Positions 38,051 through 48,690 of a stretch of 64,000 nt of DNA are shown here, in pieces. A model generated the notes under the pieces. The model had not been told where the DNA came from. It saw nothing but the letters and a program-made list of their open reading frames with translations, and did no database searches. Numbering within the stretch: the first letter of the stretch is position 1; the number at the start of each line of letters is the position of its first letter. Made by a program: the position numbers and the translations under genes. The stretch is from Neopusillimonas aromaticivorans (GTDB lineage: Bacteria > Pseudomonadota > Gammaproteobacteria > Burkholderiales > Burkholderiaceae_B), in NCBI RefSeq assembly GCF_030344915.1, contig NZ_CP128233.1, forward strand, positions 372,001 through 436,000. The letters run 5' to 3'.

Positions 38051-38638
38051 AATCCAGATTTCCCGCCACCCTGTTCATCCAACCCTTACCGAAATCCAAC
38101 CAGGTCGACAGCCGGGTATAGAACCGAATCCGCTGCCCGTTGAACCGCATCAGAACATCGGTCACCGACATGGCCTGAACCGCCTTGAGCGTCAGAGGCC
38201 CGACGTCACCATCATCAGCCACCCGCACCGCACGCTGCAGGATCCTGACCGCGTTCTCGATGCCGTGATTCACCGCCGCATCAAAGACCTGGTACCCAAT
38301 AGCCCCGTCGTATTGATCAGCACCCGCCCGCAGCCAGAAGTCACGAAAGTAGATCGCCTTGGCCTGCTCGAGCGTCAGATTCTTGATGTCCAGCTCTGGG
38401 TAGGTCATGGCCGAAATGCCGTACTTCGTGCCCTTGAGCACGCCAACACCCACACGCCCGCCGGTCCAGTTGCCTTTATCGTTGCGGTGATCAGTGAAGT
38501 TGCCTTCGTGCCCGATCAGCCGGTCAAAGGCCAGGGCAAAGTCGGGCTTGCTGCCTGGGGGTGGTGGGGCTGGTGTGTTTTGAGCCGGTTGCGCGGGCTG
38601 GACCGGTTGAACAAAAAGGTTTTAAGGAAGTTGAGCAT
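38031..38638 (-). CDS. phage endolysin, GH108 N-acetylmuramidase (frame broken by one base)
   Basis: Starts MLNFLKTF at the ATG at 38638, sharing bases with the holin stop. One T must be restored in the TTTTT of codons 8-9; the frame then gives a Pro/Gln-rich linker and FDRLIGHEGNFTDHRNDKGN, the GH108 catalytic motif with the Glu in HEGNF. About 202 residues. A peptidoglycan-binding-type end (FDAAVNHGI, DGDVGPLTLKAVQA) follows. It cuts the glycan strands of the host wall at lysis. Confidence 0.85.
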
Positions 38639-38903
38639 CACACGCACCTCACAATTGCAGCCACATTCCCACGCGCACGCACCACCAGCACGGCAATGAC
38701 CACCGCAAAGCCAGCCTCCCACGGCGTCACGTTCGAACCATTGAATACCGTGTCTATTACCTGCCCACCCGAGAACACAATCAGCAGGTAAGCCAGCAAC
38801 GAAACACCGGGCCGGTACCGGCTATCCCCCGGCGGTAGCAGATCAGTCGGCTGGCGGTGACCAGGTTAGCCAGCACGGCCATCATCGTAATTACGGCTGA
38901 CAT
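38638..38903 (-). CDS. 3-TM phage holin-like protein (frame broken by one base)
   Basis: Starts MSAVITMMAVLANLVTASRL at the ATG at 38903 inside the end of the previous gene. One base restored in the CCCC near 38828 gives RYRPGVSLLAYLLIVFSGG and EAGFAVVIAVLVVRARGN: three membrane helices in about 88 residues, matching the Phage_holin_3 type. Its stop overlaps the endolysin start. It is one of two holin-like genes in this cassette; one may be an antiholin. Confidence 0.7.
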
Positions 38904-39252
38904 GATTACCCCCACGCTTGAAGAACGATGCAAAGTCAAAGCTCTTGATCTTGTCGATCCCGGCCAGGGCACACGTCACGATCACCGCCGACAGACCGAA
39001 GGCGGCCAGGGTATGCGACTGCACCCCAGTGTGACGCATGACTTCATCAGCGCCCATGTAGCCCAGCAGGATCGACACAAGCATGTAAACGAGGCGCGTG
39101 GGAATCACCAGATCCTTGGCTTGCAATGCAAAGACCACGCCGCCGGCAAAGGCTCCGATCAGAGCATCCCCGTTTACCCCTGGCAGTACCGATGTGATCG
39201 CTACAGCCCCGAATGTGGCAGCGGCTGACGCTACGCTTGACGTTGGTTCCAT
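38866..39252 (-). CDS. phage holin-like membrane protein
   Basis: 128 residues from the ATG at 39252, which has a very strong ribosome site (AAGGAGGG). Three hydrophobic helices (about 5-25, 45-65 and 75-95) and a charged C-terminus (DKIKSFDFASFFKRGG) fit the putative phage holin families found beside GH108 lysozymes. Terminators lie directly upstream, so its expression should need read-through. Confidence 0.7.
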   Translation of the reverse strand: MEPTSSVASAAATFGAVAITSVLPGVNGDALIGAFAGGVVFALQAKDLVIPTRLVYMLVSILLGYMGADEVMRHTGVQSHTLAAFGLSAVIVTCALAGIDKIKSFDFASFFKRGGNHVSRNYDDGRAG

Positions 39253-39294
39253 TGGCCCTCCTTTCGGGCAATAAAAAAGCCCCATGAAGAGGCG

Positions 39295-39318
39295 TAAAAA
39301 ACCGGCTTGAGCCGGTTA
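39295..39318 (-). terminator. terminator upstream of the lysis cassette
   Basis: On the minus strand AACCGGCTCAAGCCGGTT runs straight into TTTTTA. It overlaps the stop codon of the gene ending at 39316. A second weaker hairpin with a T tract lies at 39268-39290. Confidence 0.75.
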
Positions 39319-39564
39319 TCGTTTGCGGTGCATCTTGACCCACTCTCGGGCTCGCTCGATGTCCTTCTCGTGGGCGCGTCGGCAGTGGTCGCGCTCCCAG
39401 GGGCTGAAAAGCCAGTCAATGAAACGCTCTACCCGCCAGCCGCACCTGTGAGCACGGCCAGAGATTGACTCGTTGGCCGTGGTTTCGCGGTGGCGAGGTA
39501 GGAGCGTGACGTTCGCCAGCTGGCTCAAGGCATCGCCGATCTTGATGAGGCGCGGGGTGTTCAC
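39316..39564 (-). CDS. conserved phage hypothetical protein
   Basis: 82 residues from a GTG that overlaps the previous stop. The string ANESISGRAHR then RFIDWLFSPWERDHCRRAHE is a recurring pattern in proteobacterial prophages next to lysis genes. It is basic and probably compact; function unknown. Confidence 0.7.
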   Translation of the reverse strand: MNTPRLIKIGDALSQLANVTLLPRHRETTANESISGRAHRCGWRVERFIDWLFSPWERDHCRRAHEKDIERAREWVKMHRKR

Positions 39565-40001
39565 AGCGTCACCGCCAGCCGGAAAAGATCATCAAGCCCT
39601 TCTTCGGTGCCGCCCATTTGCGCCCACATGGCCTGCAAGAAGGCGTTGCCTCGGTCCCATGTATCCGCTTCGTACTCGATCTGTGCGGCACGGCGCTGGG
39701 CAGGGTCGGGGATAGCGGCGATGGCGTCCTCGACATCATCCAGTAGGTCGTTTTGCAGCAGGGCCAATCGACCTTGGCGGCGGGTGCAGGATTGTGGGAC
39801 GGGGGCGGGCGGTGCGGGAGGCGCAGGCGGGCGCTCTGGCAAAATTTCCCAACCGCTGCCCGTCCATCGGGCAACCTGCGGATTGTCAGTGCTAGGTGGC
39901 GCACCGCTGATAACCGCCCCTTCCGGCAGCCTACTGTACGGATCAACCTGCTCAGATCGAACATAAATTTGCTGGCTATCAATAATGTGGACAGTAATCA
40001 T
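39561..40001 (-). CDS. phage tail accessory protein
   Basis: 146 residues. The N-terminal half is beta-rich (PQVARWTGSGWEILPERP), followed by a Pro/Ala linker and a helical C-terminus (RRQGRLALLQNDLLDDVE, AQIEYEADTWDRGNAFLQAMW). This C-terminal pattern is common in proteins encoded just after tail fibre genes in Burkholderiales prophages, where an assembly role is assumed. It follows the propeller protein by a few bases. Confidence 0.65.
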   Translation of the reverse strand: MITVHIIDSQQIYVRSEQVDPYSRLPEGAVISGAPPSTDNPQVARWTGSGWEILPERPPAPPAPPAPVPQSCTRRQGRLALLQNDLLDDVEDAIAAIPDPAQRRAAQIEYEADTWDRGNAFLQAMWAQMGGTEEGLDDLFRLAVTL

Positions 40002-40003
40002 AT

Positions 40004-41488
40004 CTATGCCTTCAAATAAGCTGGTACGGGAGATTCAACAAGCGGCATCCTGAATTGTGTCGTGCTGTCTGCCACCTGTCCGTAAATCGTAATAAACGGC
40101 GATGTTGTATGGGCTACAGCAAGATAAACCCCATCCGGGCTGAACGCGCAGCCGCTGGCAGCGTTCGCAGGCAATGCTGATGGGTCGGAGAGTTTAGTAA
40201 ACGTATCGCCAGTGCGCTTGTAAATCGTTATGAACGGTGTTGTGTTATGAGCCACAGCAAGATAATTGCCGTCTGGGCTGAACGCGCAACCGTTGGCAGC
40301 GTTCGCAGGCAATGCTGATGGGTCGGAGAGTTTAGTAAACGTATCGCCAGTGCGCTTGTAAATCGTTATGAACGGTGTTGTGTTATGAGCCACAGCAAGA
40401 TAATTGCCGTCTGGGCTGAATGCGCAACCTTGGGCATTGCCCGCAGGCAGTGCTGATGGATTGGAGAGTTTAGTAAACGTATCGCCGGATCGTTTGTAGA
40501 TCGTTATGAATGGTGTTGCATCATGAGCCACAGCAAGATAATTGCCGTCTGGGCTGAACGCGCAACCGTTGGCATTGCCCGCAGGCAGTGCTGATGGGTC
40601 TGCGAGTTTGGTAAACGTATCGCCAGATCGTTTGTAAATCGTAATAAACGGCGTTATTAGATGAGCCACAGCAAGATAAACCCCATCCGGGCTGAATGCG
40701 CAACCTTGGGCATTGCCCGCAGGCAGTGCAGATGGGTCGGAGAGTTTGGTAAACGCATCACCTGAACGTTTGTAAATCGTGATAAACGGCGTTATTAGAT
40801 GAGCCACAGCCAGATAATTACCGTCTGCGCTGAATGCGCAGCCTTGGGCAGCGCTAGCAGGCAATGCTGATGGGTCGGAGAGTTTAGTAAACGTATCGCC
40901 AGTGCGCTTGTAAATCGTTATGAACGGTGTTGTGTTATGAGCCACAGCAAGATAATTGCCGTCTGGGCTGAATGCGCAACCTTGGGCATTGCCCGCAGCC
41001 AACGCTGATGGGTCGGAGAGTTTGGTAGTTGGCGCGACAAAACCAAAACCTGACGCAAGCGCCCCAAGAGCCGCATAGGCCGATTTAAGGTAAACCCCGC
41101 CGTCACAAGGAACCCAATCGGGAACGCCAATTGGCCGGAGCGTTTGCAGCATATCCCCAGAGGAAACATTCTGCATAACAGCCCAATCTGCTGATACTCC
41201 CGGCTCTGATAATGCAACGTTTGGTATATCGTTGAGCAGTTGCCAGAACGACCCATTGTGATAAACACTAACCGGGACTGTCAGCGCCCCGGCAAGCGTA
41301 CTCCAGCTGCCAGCGAAGTTTGCCGAGGCTGATATTACAGGGCCGATTGCTGCCGCTGTCTGAATGTCTGGCATCACATCATCAAGTGCCGATGAAAACG
41401 CTGGCAATTGTGTGCCGAAAAACGTATCAACTTCATCCCGGAATGTCGGGCTATTCCGGTCAAGCGAAGGTAAAACGGGGATTGTCAT
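40004..41488 (-). CDS. tail-tip protein with a seven-repeat beta-propeller
   Basis: 494 residues. The first 165 residues form a virion-attachment-type region (LPSLDRNSPTFRDEVDTFF ... WQLLNDIPNVALSEPGVSADW). Then seven near-identical repeats of 46 residues follow, each of the form KLSDPSALPAGNAQGCAFSP then DGNYLAVAH, then TPFITIYKRSGDTF. Seven WD40/lactonase-like blades would close a propeller. It lies where a receptor-binding protein is expected, so binding of a surface sugar or protein is inferred. The frame is intact despite the 138-bp DNA repeats. Confidence 0.8.
   Translation of the reverse strand: MTIPVLPSLDRNSPTFRDEVDTFFGTQLPAFSSALDDVMPDIQTAAAIGPVISASANFAGSWSTLAGALTVPVSVYHNGSFWQLLNDIPNVALSEPGVSADWAVMQNVSSGDMLQTLRPIGVPDWVPCDGGVYLKSAYAALGALASGFGFVAPTTKLSDPSALAAGNAQGCAFSPDGNYLAVAHNTTPFITIYKRTGDTFTKLSDPSALPASAAQGCAFSADGNYLAVAHLITPFITIYKRSGDAFTKLSDPSALPAGNAQGCAFSPDGVYLAVAHLITPFITIYKRSGDTFTKLADPSALPAGNANGCAFSPDGNYLAVAHDATPFITIYKRSGDTFTKLSNPSALPAGNAQGCAFSPDGNYLAVAHNTTPFITIYKRTGDTFTKLSDPSALPANAANGCAFSPDGNYLAVAHNTTPFITIYKRTGDTFTKLSDPSALPANAASGCAFSPDGVYLAVAHTTSPFITIYGQVADSTTQFRMPLVESPVPAYLKA
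40048..41024. repeat. seven tandem 138-bp coding repeats
   Basis: Period 138 bp (46 codons). Some neighbouring copies are almost identical at the DNA level, showing recent duplication or gene conversion; varied positions fall mainly at the residues after the SALPA and AVAH motifs. Confidence 0.9.
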
Positions 41489-42399
41489 ACAAGGCCCTCA
41501 ATTTCAAGTGAACAGTAATAAACGGACGGATAGGCCACGTCTACATCAAAAGAAGCGATACCGAAAGCAATCAAGCCAGCGAACCGCTGTTGTGCTGAAG
41601 GAGCGTAAAGGCAAGGCGTCGCCCTGAACTGGGCAAGTTGCCGGTAAACCATGTTGAAACGGTGAGGTTCAAGAATCGTGCGCAAAGAAAGCCGCTTGCT
41701 GTACTCGCCCTCGACAAACTCAACCGTGCCGAATCGCTCGTCGCGCTTTTTGAGCGACCAGTCGTCAATGGACGCCTTCACGCCCCACTCGGCCCCGCCG
41801 ACCTCAAAGGGCTTGCCGATAACCAACATGCCGATGCCTATCGCGCCGCTGCCGGTCAGCTTGACGGTGATCGTGGCTGATGGCCACTGCTGGGGCAGGT
41901 CCATGAGTACGGTTTCTGTTTCCAGCTGCAAGTCTGCAAAAACCAATCGAACACCGAGTCAATCGGAGTCGAGTCAAGGTCTATAGCGCGCGTGCAGACC
42001 ACGCTGGCACCCTGCTGCATCGTGACCTCGACATGCGACACCCCTCAAGCTCAAGCAAACCGAGAGTACCGATACTGCTGCCAGGGGCCAGAGTGACAGT
42101 GATCTCATCTACCGCTGTCGTGACCGTCCCCAGGCGCGAATCGAACATGGCCCATCGGTTTTCAGCACCCAGATCGATCCATTTTGGTGTTTCGCCGCCG
42201 GTGGCGCTTTCTGGCGGCGTGGCATCTTGACCCCGGCCACCGACTCATACAGGTGATGATTCGGGCGAAGCACTACTTGCCCTGTCGTGTAAGTGGTCGC
42301 AGCCACCCACAGCGGCGTAGTATCGGCAGGCACACTGCTCGACACCAGACGAGCGTCGGTGATCTGGATGGGCTTTGTCACTGTCAGTGGGCTTGTCAT
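41485..42399 (-). CDS. minor tail protein (frame broken about three times)
   Basis: Starts MTSPLTVTKPIQITDARLV at the ATG at 42399, overlapping the tape measure stop. The frame breaks near 42225, 42036 and 41958; restoring one base each time joins VKDATPPESATGGETPKWID, EGVSHVEVTMQQGASVVC and FRLVFADLQLETETVLMDL to the long C-terminal part. About 305 residues. The TTYTTGQVVLRPNHHLYESV segment looks like a CBM5/12-type carbohydrate-binding module. It is the only protein between tape measure and propeller, so it probably forms the tail tip. Confidence 0.6.
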
Positions 42400-45300
42400 G
42401 CTTGCACCTTGATCCCGGTTGCGCTGATACGGCGCAGTTCGCGGGCCGTTTCGCCGGTGTTGCTGGCCACCGTTGCGTTGGCGGCACGAAGATCAGCCCG
42501 TAGGCCTTCGATCTCGCTGTTGAGGCGTTTGATTTCCGTGGACATTTCTCTCATAGGGTTGCTTTGCTCGATCTGGCGCAGGTTGTTCACCGCCACCGCA
42601 AAATCACGGCGGTACTGGATTTCGTCGCGACTGTCGGCGGAACGCTCCAAAAAGTTTCGAGTAACGCGACTCAAGTCGCCCGAAGCGTCCGTATCACCTC
42701 CCATCGCCCGGCGCATTACCTCGTCGTACTGCCGCTGTGCTTCGGTGTACTGCTGGCCGAACGACAGAGTGGTGAGATCGCGGTCGAGCAGCAGATCGTC
42801 GGCCAGCGACTTGGCTGCATTGCGCAGCCGGTCAAAGGACGCCGTGACCTGCTCTGTAGCCCGAGCCGTATCCTCAAACACATCAAGCGAATAGTTGAAC
42901 AGCGCGGCGTACTGCCCCTCATCGACCCGGCCCTGACCCAAGGCGTCTGAAATGCGGATAAATGCGCTTTCCCAGCTTGTCGGATCGAACGCCCGAATGC
43001 CGTCGACCAGCAAAGCCATATCCCGCAGCTCGGCCCCGCCCACGCCGGCGAAGGCCGCGTCTTTGGCGAGTGCTTCAGCCGCTTTACGTGCATCTGCCGT
43101 GGTCAGCACGCTAGAGGCAATACCTGCTGCCTGCGCGATAAGTGACGCTTCGCCGGTGCGTTTGCTGTAGTCGCCTGCCGCCTGAGCGGATTCACCGAAC
43201 GCGCTCACCCACGAGTTCATGCGGCCAATCGCTGCCGTGACTTTGTTGATCGGCTCCTCGGTTTTCTCAAGCTCCTGCGCCATTTTGCGAAGCTCACCGA
43301 AGTAATGATCAATGCTGCGTGCGCCCGCCATCGCAACTTCATGCGCCGCCGACTCGATTCGGGCCAACTGCGCTTCGGTATCGCCCAGCAATTCGACTGC
43401 GGTGGGCATCGCGCGATTCAGTGCGTCAACTGCCGCGTCGAACTGATCTGCTGTGATCTGCCCGGACTGCATACGTCCTGTGAGTTTGTCCAGCGCGTTG
43501 CCGTAGGCCACCACATCAGCACCAAACTGCATACCCATGCCGGCCACCCAGCCGGCTTGACTCACAAAGCCCGCCTGCTGCTGCGCGTAACGAATACCCG
43601 CAAGCCCTGCCCCCTGCGAGGCGAACTGCTCGTACACGTCTTGCTGTGCCACGCCCAACATCGCTTGATAAACCGAGTCGCGCACGGCATAGCCCATGTC
43701 GCCGGATGCCTCGACCACAGCGTTGGTAAGCGCCTGAGCAAGCGGCCCGACAACAGGACCGTATTCGCCCAGGTTGGGCGACAGGTCACGCAATGCAGCG
43801 CCAGCGTTTTCAATGCGTAAGGCGTTGGCCGAAACGTCGTCCGATAGATCGCGCGCGATACGCATCTGCATCACGCCATACTCGTAGTTAAACCCGGCTG
43901 CGGTGGTGCCGGCCTCCCATCGGGGCTGGTCATACTCGACGCCGCCCGCCATGTATTTGCCGGTCGGGTTCGATAAGGCGCGCTCAATCGTTGCGCCCAG
44001 CAGCCCCGCAGCGTCGCCGGCAGACAGCAGTGTGGCACGAAGCTCCTCAAAGGCTTTGCACCTTCTTCGTATGCCTTCAAAGACGCCTCAAAAGCCTCGC
44101 GCTCGGCCTGCTCGATAGCGCGACGGGCGGCAATCACATCCCGACGCTCGGAGCTGGCACGTTGCTGCGCTTCCATCGCAGCCACCGCCTGCCCAGCATA
44201 CGTCGCCAACTCAGCAAACGCCCCCGAGGACTGGATCAGCATGGTGTAGGCTTTTTGCCCGGCCTCCGTATTCAAGTCCTGCGCTTCGACAAGTGCCCGG
44301 TACGCCGCCTTCATGTCGTCGACCGAGCCAACCATTTCAGGCAGCTCAACCCCCACGCCGCTCAGTGTCTTGCCCAGATTGCCGATGGCTGTTTCGTACC
44401 GCTCGGCTTCCGAATAGAAGTTCTCGTAGTAGGTATTCAGGCCGCCCATCAAGCCCTCAAGCCCGCCGCTCAATTGCAGCAGGCTTGCAGCCGCGCCGAA
44501 TGACAAGTCGCTTAACTGCTCAAACGGCAACGCCTTAGCCGCTTCGCGGAACTGATCAACGCCCTGAATGACTGCATTGAATTGCTCAGTCAATGCCTGA
44601 GCGCCCGCAGCATCCAGAGCGCGAACGTCAACCCCTCGGATCATGTCAGCCAGCAGCCCCGGCAAACTATCCACCTGCGTCTGGAAGGCCTGCAGAATCG
44701 ACAACTGAATGTCCGTCTGCAAGCGTGGCAACATTTCCTCTTCGGACCAGCCCCGAAGCCGTACTTGGTCCGGTCGCCACCATAGCTCATCAGCCCGAAC
44801 TCGATTGCCTGAGCGTTATCCACGATCAACGTCCCACCAGAGGCAACACCGTTACGGTCGCCCTGCAGGCTGGAGTTCGTTGTGGCGTAGAAGTATTCGA
44901 TGGCCGCATTGACCCCAAGCTTACCGAACGTGGCGTTGGCCGAATCGACTGCGCTGCGAGCGTACTGCGTAATGGCGTCACCGGTGCCTGCGGGCTGGCG
45001 ACTATCTCTAAACTTCATGCCCCAGTTATCGCCGGACATTTCGGCCCATTCCCACTGGCCGTGTCGCGTTGTAGGCTTGCCACCAATGCCAACCATGTCG
45101 AAAATCTTGGCGGTCAAACTTGCGCCCGTCAGTACGTTAGCGATTCGGTCGCTCACGCCAACTTTGGTCAGTAGCTCAGTGCCGTATTTTTCAACAGCGT
45201 ATCCAGGGTAGTAAAACGCCTGTTCTTTCTCAAGATCCTTGCTCGAATAGCCCTCACTAAACGCACTGTTAGCCAGACTCATTCCCAAGCCAATCCAACC

Positions 45301-47911
45301 AACTACCGGGACAGCCGCCGCAGCTTTTGCACCAAGTCCTGCTGCCCCACTGCTTTGCGCCGACAGCATCGCCCCGATAGCATCACCGCCAGCCACCGCC
45401 GCAGTGTTGCCTGCTGCCACCGCAGAAGGCCCAATCGTGCCGCCAAAGCCAGCCGCGAAATTCGACAGCATGGTTGAGCCAAGCGTTTCACCAGCCCAAC
45501 TCATACCGTTTGCCATCGTGCTTGTTATGCCGCCTGTGAACGCGCCGTATGCGGTTTTTGCAGCAGACGCCATATTCATCAAGTTGAACCCGCTTGACAT
45601 GATGCCCCCGCCGCCTTCGGCAGGGTTGCTCACCCCAAACATGCCCCCCAGCGAATTGGTCACCGCGCCCTGAATCGAATTCATCACCGGATTGATCAGT
45701 ACGCGAAGGGTCAGCGTCTTGAACAGATCCTTTACCAAGTCACGGCCTGACTTGCCGCCTTCGAATATGGCGTCGGTGAGGGATTGGCTGACTTGCTGGA
45801 AGATCTGGCCAACGTCTTTTTCCCACTGTTCCCATTCCTTGAGCTGAAGGTCGAGCGCTTCTTTCGTGCGCATGTTGCCCATCAGCTCGCGGCGTGCTGC
45901 GATTTCTTCACGAAGACCAGCCAAGACAACCTCGTTGGCCCCCTTGCTTTCTTCAATAGCCAGTCGTTCTTCAAGGCGTGCAATCGTCAGTTCTTCAATG
46001 GCGTACTTGCCAAGCCCGTAGGTTTCAATCTGGTCTTTCAGCGATTGGTTTTGCTTGCGTACCGATTCTGTTGTCTGTGCCTGGCTCTTGAGCTGGCGGT
46101 CCAGTTCGTCATTGGCGCGTTTGGCGGCGCCGGCCCTTTCAGATTCTGCCTTCAGTTCCTGAAGCTTCGCTTTTGTCTTGGCGTCGGTCGTCAGCTTGAG
46201 CTTTTCACCGTACTCAATCGCCTTGACTTCGTATTCGTTCAACGAGGCATAAGCGGAGCCGGACGCCAGCAGGGCCTGTGCGCGGAGTTCTTCAGCCTGG
46301 ATTGATGCCCGCAAACGGGCCAGCTCGGTGTCGGTTGCCCTTATGCCGCCTGATTTTTCTTTTCTTCAAACTGCTTGTCGATATTCAGCAGCTTTGTTTT
46401 GTGGGCAGCGTAGATCTGCTCATATTCTTGGCTATCCGTAGCGATACCGGCGACTGCCTTCTTGAACGCCTCGGTTTCTTCTTTTATGGCAGCGAGGCGT
46501 TGCTGGGTCTGCGTTTGCCGGCCTGAATCACCGAGATATTTATCGCGGTATTGCGAAGCCTCAATACTCGCCCGGTTGCTGTCGCGAATGAATTTATCAA
46601 GTTCGGCCGCGCTCTTTTCAACCGCCATCTTTTCTTCAAGACGCGCGATTTCAATATCAAGCTCTTTTACCCGCCGGGGTTGCCAAGATAGATGCTTTGG
46701 CCAGCGGCTTGCTCACGCTGCGCTTTCAGCGCAGCTATTTGATCCGCAAGAGTATTTCGGCCGATCGCCAACATTGCGTCGCCAGCTTCACCGATACGTT
46801 TTGTGACGGCCCGCCACGCCTGCTCAATGTAGCCGACCTGCTCAACAATTTTCGGTCCTCGATCATCCATGGAATCGGCAAAAGTACGCTGGGCCAACTC
46901 CGCCGCTTCGGTCGTGCGCCCTGACTCCTCAAGCGCCTTGATCTGCTCGTAAACCGATGCGGTAAGGTAGTTCATGCTCTCATTGAGCTTGAGCGAAGCT
47001 GCAACGGGCGCTTTGCCCAAGGCCTCAAACTGTTTGACGGTATCTGATACGGCAGTGCCTGTCGCATCTTCCCATTTGATGGCCGCAAGAGCGAATTCCT
47101 GAAAATTCTTGGATGCAATACCAGCAGCGCCCGCGAACTGATTCAGTGCCTGGGACGCATTGCGCTGGGTGCCGTACACTGCATCCATGCTTTGAGCCAT
47201 GGTTGCCAGCTGGCTTGCTGTCACACCCGCGCGGTTGCCTGTTGTGATCAGCGTCTTTTCAAACGCTTCGGACTCGGACGCGCCAGCGCGATAGGCCATG
47301 TAAAGACCGGCGGCAGCGCCGGCGGCTACCGTAAATGGGTTGACGAGCCCAAGCGCAGCGCTGCTGAGCGCCTTAGCGGCGGGCACGATGCCGCCGAACA
47401 TGTCTTTAAGCTGACCGCCTTGCTGAAGAAGCACGGTCATAGGGGCTTGGCCGCCCTGAAGAGACACAATGATGTCGGTCATCTGGGCCGGGACACCACG
47501 CAGCGCTGCGGCGGTTTGCTTTGCCGACAGTCCATACTGGTCCAGCTGCTTGCCTCCAGTGCCGAGCGCAGCCTCAAGCTCCCTGAGCGTTTTGAGGCCG
47601 GGCTCCAGCTTCGAGACATCAAGCCCTTGGGCGATAGCTTTGTTGGCAATTTCGCCAGCCCGACCAGTACCTTCAAGCGCAGCCTGGACAGCGGCTGTTC
47701 TGCGCCGGATTTCCGCCTCAAAGCGTCCGTAAGCGCGAGCAGCGTTATCTGCGCCTTTGCCTATACCTTCAGTGCTCTTGGATGCCTTTTCGCCAGATCT
47801 GACGGTCGACTGGGCCATCTTTTCGGCACCACGCTCCACCTTGGCGAAGGTTTCTTCGACGTTGGTTGAATCGCCAACAATCGAAACCTTAATATCTGAC
47901 TGATCACTCAT
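42396..47911 (-). CDS. tail length tape measure protein (frame broken four times)
   Basis: Begins MSDQSDIKVSIVGDSTNVEE at the ATG at 47911. The frame is lost at G-runs or A-runs near 46676-46679, 46354-46358, 44751-44754 and 44052; one base restored at each joins all five pieces into about 1,840 residues. The N-terminal part is a coiled coil followed by QMTDIIVSLQGGQAPMTVLLQQGG, the lambda-H-type signature, then hydrophobic segments and long Ala-rich helices. It sets tail length and helps DNA entry. The size predicts a tail near 270 nm by the lambda ratio (an estimate). Confidence 0.85.
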
Positions 47912-47923
47912 TTTCGGCACCAA

Positions 47924-47948
47924 TAAAAAAGCCACCCGAAGGTGGCTC
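47924..47948 (-). terminator. terminator just before the tape measure gene
   Basis: On the minus strand GAGCCACCTTCGGGTGGCTTTTTTATT, 13 bases upstream of the tape measure start. Expression of the tape measure would need read-through. Confidence 0.8.
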
Positions 47949-48078
47949 GTGACACTTAAAACCGCCCAAAGGCGATCAAAAACATAAACATTCTGTACGT
48001 TCCGGCCTGCTTAAATCAGCGCCTAGTCCGTAATGATTGACATAGGCGCGGGTGGGTTCTGCGTTCCAATCCGGTCAG

Positions 48079-48321
48079 TCACAAGAATATTTGACCCGTC
48101 ACGTTTCCAGCAAACCAGGCCGTCCCGTCCTGAGCCGGCTGACCCAGGCTGCCTAATTTCCACGGTATTCCACCCTGGCAGGCCCCGCCTATCGCAGATG
48201 GTCTCTCGATAAATGCATATTCTGTCCCAGCATCTACTCTCAGGACCCCCGTGTATGCGCTTGATCCGCTATCTGAGCATGCGGCAAGAAATGCTAGCGC
48301 CGCCAAAATAAAGCCCCTCAT
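48079..48321 (-). CDS. small phage lipoprotein
   Basis: From the ATG at 48321, behind a strong GGAGGGGG ribosome site, the protein has 80 residues and a lipoprotein signal ending LAAC (Cys15). The mature part has two further Cys and no known domain. Small lipoproteins in the middle of tail operons are often lysogenic-conversion or superinfection-exclusion factors; whether that holds here is unknown. A longer start 13 codons upstream is less likely. Confidence 0.6.
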   Translation of the reverse strand: MRGFILAALAFLAACSDSGSSAYTGVLRVDAGTEYAFIERPSAIGGACQGGIPWKLGSLGQPAQDGTAWFAGNVTGQIFL

Positions 48322-48372
48322 ACCCCCTCCGTAACAAGTAACGAATCGATACCGTACCACAGAGGGGATGCC

Positions 48373-48690
48373 TCACACCTTCTCGTTCATCGCCCGGATC
48401 GCCTCGACTTCCATCATCAGCAGATCATCCAGCAGTTGCTCATACTCATCGTCCGTCAGTTGCATGCGGTTAATGAACACCGGCAGGGCCGACATATTCA
48501 GGCCGACCCGGGCCGCCCCGCCCAGCCCCGAAACCCAATTCCATTGGCTTTCAAAGCGCCGGAAAATCAGGTACGTCCTGAAGTTTTCCGGCCATACCTC
48601 AAACACTTCTCCAAAGTCCTCAGGGAGTATCCCGCCGCCTCCATTTTTCGGCTGACGGGAATTTCTCATACAGGGCGAAGGCGATTTCCT
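48373..48690 (-). CDS. tail assembly chaperone GT extension (DUF1799-like), read by -1 frameshift
   Basis: After slipping at 48694-48700 the -1 frame reads KLKEIAFALYEKFPSAEKWRRRDTP, then, with one C restored at the CCC just downstream, EDFGEVFEVWPENFRTYLIF and a DUF1799-type domain (ESQWNWVSGLGGAARVGL, ALPVFI). The part after about 48669 is also readable from an ATG in the original frame, but the slippery site and the family arrangement favour a G-T fusion like lambda GT, which recruits the tape measure to the tail tube protein. Confidence 0.65.
   Translation of the reverse strand, partial: RKSPSPCMRNSRQPKNGGGGILPEDFGEVFEVWPENFRTYLIFRRFESQWNWVSGLGGAARVGLNMSALPVFINRMQLTDDEYEQLLDDLLMMEVEAIRAMNEKV

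Noticed and set aside
40048..41024. Tandem repeats first looked at as a CRISPR array
   Set aside because: Period is 138 bp without spacers, in frame, and encodes propeller blades.
40004..41488. Diversity-generating retroelement for the repeat-bearing tail protein
   Set aside because: No reverse transcriptase or template repeat is seen in the window; variation is not adenine-directed as far as can be judged.
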